From Chitinophagaceae bacterium (GTDB lineage Bacteria > Bacteroidota > Bacteroidia > Chitinophagales > Chitinophagaceae), in contig JAJAZO010000461.1 of NCBI GenBank assembly GCA_026785745.1, forward strand, positions 1-11,818: a DNA stretch of 11,818 nt, in the 5' to 3' direction. The stretch's first letter is position 1. Each line of letters begins with the position of its first letter. Under the pieces are notes generated by a model. It made no database searches, was not told the origin of the DNA, and saw nothing but the letters and a program-made list of their open reading frames with translations. The translations under genes and the position numbers were made by a program. Below, piece by piece: positions 1 to 5,870 of this stretch.

Positions 1-132
1 CGAAAAAAACTTTTTTGTTTTGGATAAATGGTGAACAGGTAATGCAAGACTTAATGGCCCGCACATACCCACACAGTGCAGGCTGCCTGCCGCACCCAGC
101 GTAAAACCTGCTATCATTACCGGCCAAAGCAT
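1..132 (-). CDS. SafE/TauE-like membrane protein, N-terminal fragment (cut by window edge)
   Basis: Only the first 44 codons are present; the rest lies beyond the left edge. The ATG at 132-130 shares one base with the ccoH stop (TAATG), so the two genes are probably translationally coupled. The visible protein starts with a hydrophobic segment (residues 2-16) and carries GSLHCVGMCGP at residues 16-26. That is the signature of the sulfite exporter TauE/SafE-type proteins (DsbD-like membrane family) that commonly follow ccoH in cbb3 clusters. Cys20, Met23 and Cys24 form a CxxMC arrangement that could bind a metal. Family context suggests a role in copper handling or oxidase maturation, but the exact substrate is not known to me. 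The family call is fairly secure; the function is inference. Confidence 0.8.
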   Translation of the reverse strand, partial: MLWPVMIAGFTLGAAGSLHCVGMCGPLSLALPVHHLSKTKKFFS

Positions 133-569
133 TACAATACAGATAGATTCTTTTCAGAAAAATATGTTTTGCCATCATCACTCCAGCTAATCTTTACTGT
201 ATAATTTCCGGCAGAGATAGCAGTTGGTTGGAATACCTGTATTCCTTCCGGGCTGAGTTGCAGTGGAAATTTCTTATCCTTAGTTTGGTCGTAAGCACAA
301 TAGAACCAAACATCACCAGAAATGTTTTTATTTTTCATTTCTACAGGCAGCTCAAGGGTAATGCCAGCATCCGTCTGCATTATTTTCACCGGCGAGCTAA
401 GTTGGTTGGCCCGGTTAGAACCATCAATAACTTGCTGATAACGCAGTTCGCTTTTGTAATAATCCTTTTCCACTAATTCATAATTAGTGTTTACTGACCG
501 GTAAACCAGGTAAAGCATACCAGCACCAAAGACAATGAATGTAACTAACAATTTATTTCCCCAGTTCAT
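132..569 (-). CDS. ccoH: FixH/CcoH family cbb3 oxidase assembly protein
   Basis: Single-pass membrane protein of 145 aa that helps assemble cbb3 oxidase. One N-terminal membrane helix (about residues 7-23) is followed by the family motif around residues 34-55 (EKDYYKSELRYQQVID) and a soluble beta-rich domain on the outer side of the membrane. The open frame extends upstream to a TTG at 575-573. I chose the ATG at 569-567 because MNWGNK is the usual start of Bacteroidota FixH proteins and the ATG is only two codons further in. It begins 19 nt after the ccoG stop and its TAA overlaps the start of the next gene by one base, so it is an internal operon gene. No Shine-Dalgarno sequence is visible, which is normal for this phylum. 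Confidence 0.9.
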   Translation of the reverse strand: MNWGNKLLVTFIVFGAGMLYLVYRSVNTNYELVEKDYYKSELRYQQVIDGSNRANQLSSPVKIMQTDAGITLELPVEMKNKNISGDVWFYCAYDQTKDKKFPLQLSPEGIQVFQPTAISAGNYTVKISWSDDGKTYFSEKNLSVL

Positions 570-588
570 AATCAATTATTTTAGTGAA

Positions 589-2025
589 TTAATATTTTCC
601 AAATGGCCCGGCAAAATTGGTAACGAGTGTAGTAATTTTTTTATCTCCATCATACAAACCAACTTTTAATTTCATTTTACGGCTGGTTACAAATTTTCTG
701 GGTAATACCACAAAGAAGGAGCCGCTGGCCTGGTCTTCCTGTTTCAAATGAATATCAGTGGCTCCAACGAGTTCTATTTTGCCAGCACTGCTTGCATCTC
801 CTTCCAGTTTTAGTGTAACAGGAATATTATTATTTGTTTTATTAATCACTTTAATATTGAAGAGATTACTCAGACTATCGGCACCTCGTTCCTGGTACAA
901 TTGGCCTTTGGTACGTATTATAGTACCGTCTATGTCTTTCCGGCTTACTAATAGTAAAGTAAGAATGCCCGAAAGTAAAAGGAGTAATGCGGTGTAAAAT
1001 TTCATCCGCCCCGTATAGCGGAGTTTCTTTCCTTCCGAGATTCCATTTTCTGATGCATAACGGATAAGACCTGTCGGCTTATGAATAGCCAGCATCATTT
1101 TATCACAGGCATCAATACAGGCGGTGCAGCCCACACATTCCATTTGCGTACCGTTACGGATATCAATTCCGGTAGGGCACACTTTCACACACTGAAAGCA
1201 ATCAATACAATCGCCAGAGCTTATTGTTGGAGCAGCAGTTTTTTTATACTTATCCCTTGGTTCTCCTCTTTTATAATCATACGCTACAACCATGGAGTTT
1301 CTGTCGAGCAACACACTTTGCAAACGGCCATAGGGGCAGATTACCGTGCAGACCTGCTCTCTGAAATAAGCATACACCCCATAAAAAATAAATGAGAACA
1401 GTATAATTGACAGAAAACCGACCATGAGTTCGCTTACCGGCTCACTGATTATATTGTTCAACTCATCAATGCCGATTATGTACGCCAGGAAGAAATTGGC
1501 AATGATAAACGACAGCAAAAAGAAAGCAAAATGCTTGAATGTTTTCTTTCTTATTTTTTGCGCTGTCCATGGCGAATTTTTTAAAAGTTTCTGTTTGGCT
1601 GCATCGCCTTCTATAAGGTATTCCACTTTGCGAAAAAGCATTTCCATAAAAATTGTTTGCGGGCATACCCATCCGCAAAATAGCCGGCCAAACGCTGCGG
1701 TGAAAAGAACGATGAAGATGATAAAAGTTACCATCGTTAATCCGAAAATAAAAAAATCTTGCGGCCAGAATATTTTTCCAAAAATGATGAACTTGCTTTC
1801 GGGTATATTGAATAGAAACAACGGCCTGCCATTAAATTTTAAGAATGGCAAGGTAAAGAACAGGGCAAAGAATCCCCAGCTAACCCAGGTACGGATATTA
1901 TAGAACTTTCCTTTTGGCTTTTGTGCAAATACCCATTTCCGTTTCCCTTTTGCATCTACGGTGGCTATCCTGTCACGGAAAGATTCTTTTGTTTGTTCTT
2001 GTTGGTTTGTTTCTGTTTCAATCAT
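589..2025 (-). CDS. ccoG: CcoG/FixG/RdxA, polyferredoxin of cbb3 oxidase assembly
   Basis: Membrane ferredoxin of 478 aa needed for cbb3 oxidase biogenesis; a family member has been described as a cupric reductase supplying Cu(I). Hydrophobic segments lie near residues 46-63, 90-112, 165-186, 198-221 and 342-360. Conserved cysteine pairs occur in CGWVCPQT (117-124) and VCTVICPYG (225-233). Two [4Fe-4S] sites follow: C273, C276, C279, C283 and C297, C300, C303, C307, with CPTGIDIRNG between them. The C-terminal part (about 365-478) is the Ig-like FixG accessory domain outside the membrane. Length and all key cysteines are normal, so it looks functional. The ATG at 2025 lies 34 nt after the ccoP stop and ccoH follows after 19 nt, which places it in the oxidase operon. 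Confidence 0.97.
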   Translation of the reverse strand: MIETETNQQEQTKESFRDRIATVDAKGKRKWVFAQKPKGKFYNIRTWVSWGFFALFFTLPFLKFNGRPLFLFNIPESKFIIFGKIFWPQDFFIFGLTMVTFIIFIVLFTAAFGRLFCGWVCPQTIFMEMLFRKVEYLIEGDAAKQKLLKNSPWTAQKIRKKTFKHFAFFLLSFIIANFFLAYIIGIDELNNIISEPVSELMVGFLSIILFSFIFYGVYAYFREQVCTVICPYGRLQSVLLDRNSMVVAYDYKRGEPRDKYKKTAAPTISSGDCIDCFQCVKVCPTGIDIRNGTQMECVGCTACIDACDKMMLAIHKPTGLIRYASENGISEGKKLRYTGRMKFYTALLLLLSGILTLLLVSRKDIDGTIIRTKGQLYQERGADSLSNLFNIKVINKTNNNIPVTLKLEGDASSAGKIELVGATDIHLKQEDQASGSFFVVLPRKFVTSRKMKLKVGLYDGDKKITTLVTNFAGPFGKY

Positions 2026-2059
2026 ATCATCACTTGTTTCACTATTTCATCTCAATTAT

Positions 2060-3223
2060 TTATTTGTTGCCTGCAGAGGCCGTTGTTGCAGAATCGGCAG
2101 GTGTTTTTGGCACAGCTTCTTCCTTATATAGTTCCCCCTGTTGTTCTTTTGGGTTGACAGGCTTACTTCCTTTTAATGTTTTGATATAGCTGGTTAATTG
2201 AGCAATTTGCTTCGCTGACAAATCATCCTTCCAGCTTCTCATTCCTTTGCTGGTACCGTACTTGATTGTTTTAAAGATATCTTTTACATTGCCACCATAT
2301 ACCCAATAATCATCAGTTAGGTTGGGGCCAACGGCATTACCACCGCCATCAGCATTGTGACAAGCAGGACATTTTGAAGGGTCCATAAACAAAGCTTTAC
2401 CTGCGGCAATGTCATCAGCACCGGTTAAAAGCGTCACGGTATTTTCATCTACCAAATCTCCTTTCTTCTTCAGGTACTCCTGTATTTTTATTTCTGCTTT
2501 TGCAACAGACATTTCATACTCTTCTTTGCTGGATGGACCTTTATGTGATACTTCAAAACGCCACAAATAAATTACTGCAAATAAAATGGTGGCATAGAAA
2601 CCATACAACCACCATGGCGGAAGCTTGTTGTTCAGTTCCCTGATGCCATCGTATTCATGACCTAAATCCAGTTCGGCTTCCTGGCTAACCGGACGTAGCT
2701 TATTCATTTTATCCCACCAGCTAAGTTTGTTTACTTTTTCTTCTGTGGTTACTGCCAGTTTTTTTTCTGTTATTGTTTTTTCCTTTTCCTTCTTTAATAA
2801 AAGTTTGATATTAAGTAGCAGCACAATGATGACAAGCAATTCGAGAAACAGAACAGTTACCATTACATAAAAGGTGGAAGCATCCATACCGCCAATTAGT
2901 TTGGAGGTCTTTGTAACTGTATCAGTTGTAGCCTGTGCCAGTACAGAAGCCGGGTTAAACAACATCAATAGCAGCAATACAATAACTGATTTTCTGGCTT
3001 TTTCTTCAATTCTTTTTTTCAGTTTGACATCTGCAGCACCGATAACAATATTGGCGAGAATGCCAATAACAATTAAAAGGAGCAGCATCAAATTAATAAA
3101 TGTTACTGCTAATGGATTGCTGAATACGGATGGTGCAGGTGGCCCACCGGCATAAGCAGGTTGAGCAATGCATACTAACAGAATGGCAATCAGCCCTGAG
3201 ATATATTTTAAATAGTTACGCAT
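2060..3223 (-). CDS. ccoP: CcoP-type cytochrome c subunit of cbb3 oxidase, single haem
   Basis: Electron-entry subunit of cbb3 oxidase, 387 aa. The CcoP/FixP N-terminal signature is clear at residues 189-210 (HEYDGIRELNN, then PPWWLYGFYAT), leading into the membrane anchor at about 204-222. The soluble domain holds one haem c site, CPACH at 285-289, with Met328 (GTSKGMRSW) as the likely distal ligand. Proteobacterial CcoP has two CxxCH motifs; here there is only one. Before the FixP signature is an extra region of about 185 residues: a signal-peptide-like helix (7-25, AYA before GG) and hydrophobic segments at about 39-62, 79-97 and 116-144, then a charged linker. Multi-helix N termini and single-haem CcoP are seen in Bacteroidota. 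It starts 23 nt after ccoQ. The C-terminal tail is low-complexity and charged. Confidence 0.93.
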   Translation of the reverse strand: MRNYLKYISGLIAILLVCIAQPAYAGGPPAPSVFSNPLAVTFINLMLLLLIVIGILANIVIGAADVKLKKRIEEKARKSVIVLLLLMLFNPASVLAQATTDTVTKTSKLIGGMDASTFYVMVTVLFLELLVIIVLLLNIKLLLKKEKEKTITEKKLAVTTEEKVNKLSWWDKMNKLRPVSQEAELDLGHEYDGIRELNNKLPPWWLYGFYATILFAVIYLWRFEVSHKGPSSKEEYEMSVAKAEIKIQEYLKKKGDLVDENTVTLLTGADDIAAGKALFMDPSKCPACHNADGGGNAVGPNLTDDYWVYGGNVKDIFKTIKYGTSKGMRSWKDDLSAKQIAQLTSYIKTLKGSKPVNPKEQQGELYKEEAVPKTPADSATTASAGNK

Positions 3224-3246
3224 AAATAAAATCGTTACAGGTTATT

Positions 3247-3414
3247 TTAATGCTGGTTATCAAGTGGAATGTTGCTTACTTCAATAAAGTCTTTCTTTTT
3301 TGTTTTGAATACCCAGGTAAGCATTACTACAAAAAACAAAAAGAAAATTGTCAGCGATATAAGCCCTATTATATCTACGCCACTTACTTTTTCCAGATAG
3401 TTTATGAATTTCAT
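3247..3414 (-). CDS. ccoQ: CcoQ/FixQ-like small membrane subunit of cbb3 oxidase
   Basis: Small protein of 55 aa with one membrane helix (about residues 15-36) followed by a basic KTKKK stretch and a short tail ending near NIPLD. This is the size, topology and tail of CcoQ, which stabilises the oxidase complex. The open frame continues upstream to 3501, but that part overlaps the ccoO coding region in another frame. The ATG at 3414-3412 leaves a 10-nt gap after the ccoO stop and gives a normal CcoQ length. It sits between ccoO and ccoP, the standard position. Sequence conservation in CcoQ is low, so position and topology carry much of the call. Confidence 0.88.
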   Translation of the reverse strand: MKFINYLEKVSGVDIIGLISLTIFFLFFVVMLTWVFKTKKKDFIEVSNIPLDNQH

Positions 3415-3424
3415 ATTGGGTGTT

Positions 3425-3793
3425 TTATTTTTTTTCTGAAATCGGTTTAGGTTCTCCCTGTATATCACGACCCAGTCGTTGCATATATGCGATGAGGGCA
3501 ATTATTTCCCTGTCTGATGATGTTTCTATCTTATCTTTTTTCAGGTTGCCTGCAATTGAATCAGCCTGCTTCATCAAATCCACATTTGCTATTTTATCAT
3601 AGTCTTTGGGATAAGGAACACCCAATTTTCTCATGGCTCTTATTTTAGCTGCTGTGGTTGATATGTCTAATTTGTCATCAAGCAACCAGATATATCTTGG
3701 CATGATTGAACCCGGAGAAGTGAGGCGGGGGTCATACATATGTGTGTAATGCCAGGAGTCGGGCCTTTTGTTTTTATCAGCTCCTTCTCTAGC
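3425..3793 (-). pseudogene. ccoO: C-terminal part of CcoO, separated from ccoNO by an in-frame stop
   Basis: These 122 codons plus TAA continue the ccoNO frame directly after the premature stop. Translation starts AREGADKNKRPDSWHYTHMY and continues with DPRLTSPGSIMPRYIWLL, the well-conserved second half of the CcoO cytochrome c domain. Met628 (counting the internal stop as 597) in GSIMPRY is the expected distal haem ligand, so this fragment is essential for a working CcoO. There is no frameshift and no second stop before 3425. The ATG at 3739 lies inside the conserved domain and lacks a ribosome binding site, so independent translation is unlikely. The intact sequence suggests that the interruption is very recent or a sequencing error. 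Confidence 0.88.
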
Positions 3794-3796
3794 TTA
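3794..3796 (-). other. In-frame premature TAA in ccoNO
   Basis: On the minus strand the codons read CCG GAT TAA GCT AGA GAA GGA. The family sequence here is GPDLAREG or close to it, so a Leu codon is expected; TTA changed to TAA is the simplest explanation. The flanking ORFs share the same frame, exactly 57 nt (19 codons) separating the stop from the next Met codon. TAA is the normal stop of nearly all other genes in the window, which argues against programmed recoding. Confidence 0.9.
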
Positions 3797-5584
3797 ATCC
3801 GGCCCGGTTCTTTTACTTCCCCATTGAAAAGGATGGTCATACACAAATTCACCGGCTTTTGAATATTCACCATACCGTGCCACTTCATCCCTGAACGGTC
3901 GAATCATTTGTGAATGACAGGTGTAGCAACCTTCTCTTACATAAATATCCCTGCCCTGTAACTCTAGCGGAGTATATGGTTTTACACTGGCAATAGTTGG
4001 CACATTAGATTTTACAAGGAATGTCGGAATCATTTGTACTAATCCACCAATGGCAACAAGTATTAAACTTAATACCAGCATGGTAAGTGGTTTTCTTTCA
4101 ATAACACGGTGCCAGTATTCTTTTTTTTGTGATACAGCTTTTACAATTGGTGCAGCTTCTGCTGCTTCATTTGGAATAAATGTTCCCTTAGCAATTGTTT
4201 TATAAAGATTATACACCATGATAAATGCACCGATGAGGTACAATGTGCCACCAACACTGCGGGCCACATACATGTATTTGATATTAGTGACAGTTTGCAT
4301 GAAGTCAAATCTCAACTGACCTTCGGGAGTAAACTGTTTCCACATCAGGCTTTGCTCAAATCCTGCCCAGTATAATGGCACTGCATAAATGATGATGCCA
4401 ATGGTGCCGAGCCAGAAGTGATTGGTGGCTAATTTTTTTGAATACAAACTTGTGCCCCACATTTTGGGAATCATATAATAAAGGATGGCAAATGCCATAA
4501 ACCCATTCCATCCTAATCCACCTATATGCACATGCCCGATTGTCCAATCGCTGAAGTGAGATATTGCATTTACACTTTTTAAGCTTAACAAAGGTCCTTC
4601 AAAAGTGGCCATACCATAACAGGTAATGGCTACTACCATAAATTTAAGAACAGGGTCTTCTCTTACTTTATCCCATGCACCACGCAGCGTAAACAAACCA
4701 TTCAGCATACCACCCCAGCTTGGCATAATTAACATAATAGAAAAAACAACACCGAGTGATTGTGCCCAATCTGGTAAAGCGGTGTATAACAAATGGTGAG
4801 GGCCAGCCCAGATATAAATAAATATCAATGACCAAAAGTGAATAATTGAAAGACGATTGGAATATACCGGCCTGTTGGCAGCTTTTGGAAGAAAATAATA
4901 CATCAACCACAGCACCGGCGTAGTTAAAAAGAACGCAACTGCATTGTGCCCATACCACCATTGTACCAACGCATCCTGCACTCCTGCATACCAGCTATAA
5001 CTTCCGGTTGCGGAATAAGGCAATTCGATAGAACGTACAATATGCAGCAATGCAACAGTAACCCAGGTAGCGATATAAAACCAAATAGCAACATACAAAT
5101 GCTTTTCTCTTCTTTTAATAATGGTACCAAACATATTAATACCGAAGATTATCCATACTAAAGCAATGGCGATGTCTATGGGCCAAATCAATTCTGCATA
5201 TTCAGCACCGTTATTTAATCCAAGCGGTAGCGTAATAGCAGCAGCAACAATTATGAGTTGCCAGCCCCAGAAGTGAATCCAGCTTAATTTATCACTCCAC
5301 ATTCTTGCCTTGCATAACCGCTGCAACGAATAATAAATTCCGGCAAATGATGCATTACCTACAAAGGCAAAAATGATGGCATTGGTATGCAACGGACGAA
5401 GACGGCCAAATGTAGTAGGGGCTAAATTTAAACTGATGGCTGGGTAATACATCTGGATAGCAGCCCACAGACCAACAATCATCCCAACAATACCGAAGAT
5501 GACGGTGGCATATCCAAAAGCTTTTACAATCTTGTTATCATAATAGAATTTTTCAACTTGCATGCTTTGATTTGTTTCTTGCAT
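3794..5584 (-). CDS. ccoN: Fused CcoN-CcoO: catalytic subunit I joined to cytochrome c subunit II (prematurely stopped)
   Basis: The first 480 or so residues are CcoN, the 12-helix haem-copper subunit that reduces oxygen. Expected ligands are present: H66 and H353 for low-spin haem b, H351 for haem b3, H213, H263 and H264 for CuB, and Y257 in YIWAGPHH, the position of the cross-linked tyrosine in cbb3 enzymes. After a short linker a new membrane anchor (about 499-519) begins the CcoO part, with haem c site CYTCH at 553-557 and [13 protein letters not shown] before the stop. CcoN-CcoO fusions are known in Bacteroidota. Without the TAA at codon 597 the protein would be 719 codons long. As written, the product lacks the distal half of the cytochrome domain. 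The start at 5584 is 12 nt after ccoS; the ATG at codon 8 is an alternative. Confidence 0.93.
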   Translation of the reverse strand: MQETNQSMQVEKFYYDNKIVKAFGYATVIFGIVGMIVGLWAAIQMYYPAISLNLAPTTFGRLRPLHTNAIIFAFVGNASFAGIYYSLQRLCKARMWSDKLSWIHFWGWQLIIVAAAITLPLGLNNGAEYAELIWPIDIAIALVWIIFGINMFGTIIKRREKHLYVAIWFYIATWVTVALLHIVRSIELPYSATGSYSWYAGVQDALVQWWYGHNAVAFFLTTPVLWLMYYFLPKAANRPVYSNRLSIIHFWSLIFIYIWAGPHHLLYTALPDWAQSLGVVFSIMLIMPSWGGMLNGLFTLRGAWDKVREDPVLKFMVVAITCYGMATFEGPLLSLKSVNAISHFSDWTIGHVHIGGLGWNGFMAFAILYYMIPKMWGTSLYSKKLATNHFWLGTIGIIIYAVPLYWAGFEQSLMWKQFTPEGQLRFDFMQTVTNIKYMYVARSVGGTLYLIGAFIMVYNLYKTIAKGTFIPNEAAEAAPIVKAVSQKKEYWHRVIERKPLTMLVLSLILVAIGGLVQMIPTFLVKSNVPTIASVKPYTPLELQGRDIYVREGCYTCHSQMIRPFRDEVARYGEYSKAGEFVYDHPFQWGSKRTGPD

Positions 5585-5596
5585 AACCGGGTTTGT

Positions 5597-5761
5597 TTAT
5601 TTTGTTTTGGTTGAAGAAGAAGGTTTATCATCAAAAAGAATACGGGAAGGGGGGGAGTATTCATCTTCAAACTGCCCTGATTTTACTCCCCATAGAAAGG
5701 CGATTAAGAAAATAGCCGCAACGGAGATACTGGCTATCAGGAGGATAATTATTACACTCAT
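5597..5761 (-). CDS. ccoS: CcoS, cbb3 oxidase assembly protein
   Basis: A 54-aa protein starting MSVIIILLIASISVAAIFL, with one membrane helix (about residues 2-24), then FLWGVKSGQFEDEYSPPSRI and a Ser/Lys-rich tail. The WGVKSGQFEDxxxP motif just after the helix is diagnostic of CcoS, a small protein needed to insert redox cofactors (haem b and CuB) into the CcoN subunit. It begins at the ATG 5761-5759 and stops 12 nt before ccoN, so it is the first gene of the packed structural operon. The 109-nt gap upstream carries a palindromic regulator site. The gene is short enough to be missed by many ORF callers. Confidence 0.95.
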   Translation of the reverse strand: MSVIIILLIASISVAAIFLIAFLWGVKSGQFEDEYSPPSRILFDDKPSSSTKTK

Positions 5762-5870
5762 TGGTTTATATTAAAGGAGTAAAAGTATTTTGCGACCCGT
5801 CGGCAGGAGATAATGAGTATCAGGAGAAAAACTGATTTTTGTCAGCTTATAATAGCAGTTCAGGCATGGT
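5762..5870 (-). promoter_or_regulatory. Likely promoter region of the ccoS-ccoNO-ccoQ-ccoP-ccoG-ccoH operon
   Basis: This is the 109-nt gap between the ccoI stop and the ccoS start, much larger than the 10 to 34 nt gaps downstream. It contains the palindrome at 5832-5845 and, on the minus strand, TACTTTTA at 5787-5780. The latter differs at one base from the Bacteroidota -7 consensus TAnnTTTG. There is no clear -33 TTTG at the usual spacing, as may be expected for an activator-dependent promoter. Promoter function is inferred. Confidence 0.5.
5832..5845. promoter_or_regulatory. FNR/CRP-like palindrome upstream of ccoS
   Basis: CTGAT-TTTT-GTCAG, a palindrome of two 5-base arms around 4 bases, with TGA and TCA at the positions of the FNR consensus TTGAT-N4-ATCAA. 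Its edge is 71 nt before the ccoS ATG. An extra half-site ATCAG lies at 5819-5823. A nearly identical site sits at a matching position upstream of ccoI. A Crp/Fnr-family regulator sensing oxygen or NO is the likely binder, but no regulator gene is in the window. Confidence 0.6.

Noticed and set aside
228..2189. Plus-strand ORFs of 60 to 160 codons opposite ccoH, ccoG and ccoP
   Set aside because: They lie antisense to well-supported genes, show no recognisable domain and have the Ser/Leu/Ile-rich composition of shadow frames.
2273..2410. Second haem c site in CcoP
   Set aside because: Only CPACH fits CxxCH in the whole protein. No second or degenerate motif is visible, so a two-haem subunit is not supported.
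3425..3739. Independent gene starting at ATG 3739
   Set aside because: It is the in-frame continuation of CcoO. The preceding 18 codons also match the family, and the ATG has no ribosome binding site, so it is a remnant and not a separate gene.
3794..3796. Programmed read-through or recoding of the internal stop
   Set aside because: The stop is TAA, not TGA or TAG, and TAA ends nearly every other gene here. No stem-loop or known recoding signal is apparent after it.
3667..3888. 73-codon minus-strand ORF bridging the ccoNO stop, suggesting a frameshift
   Set aside because: It is in a different frame and its translation matches nothing in CcoO. The two CcoO parts share one frame, so the lesion is a nonsense codon and not an indel.
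5825..5850. Rho-independent terminator after ccoI (CTGACAAAAATCAG followed by five T on the minus strand)
   Set aside because: The stem would be only 4 bp and A+T-rich. The same sequence is better explained as the regulator palindrome, since a near-identical site without a T run lies upstream of ccoI.
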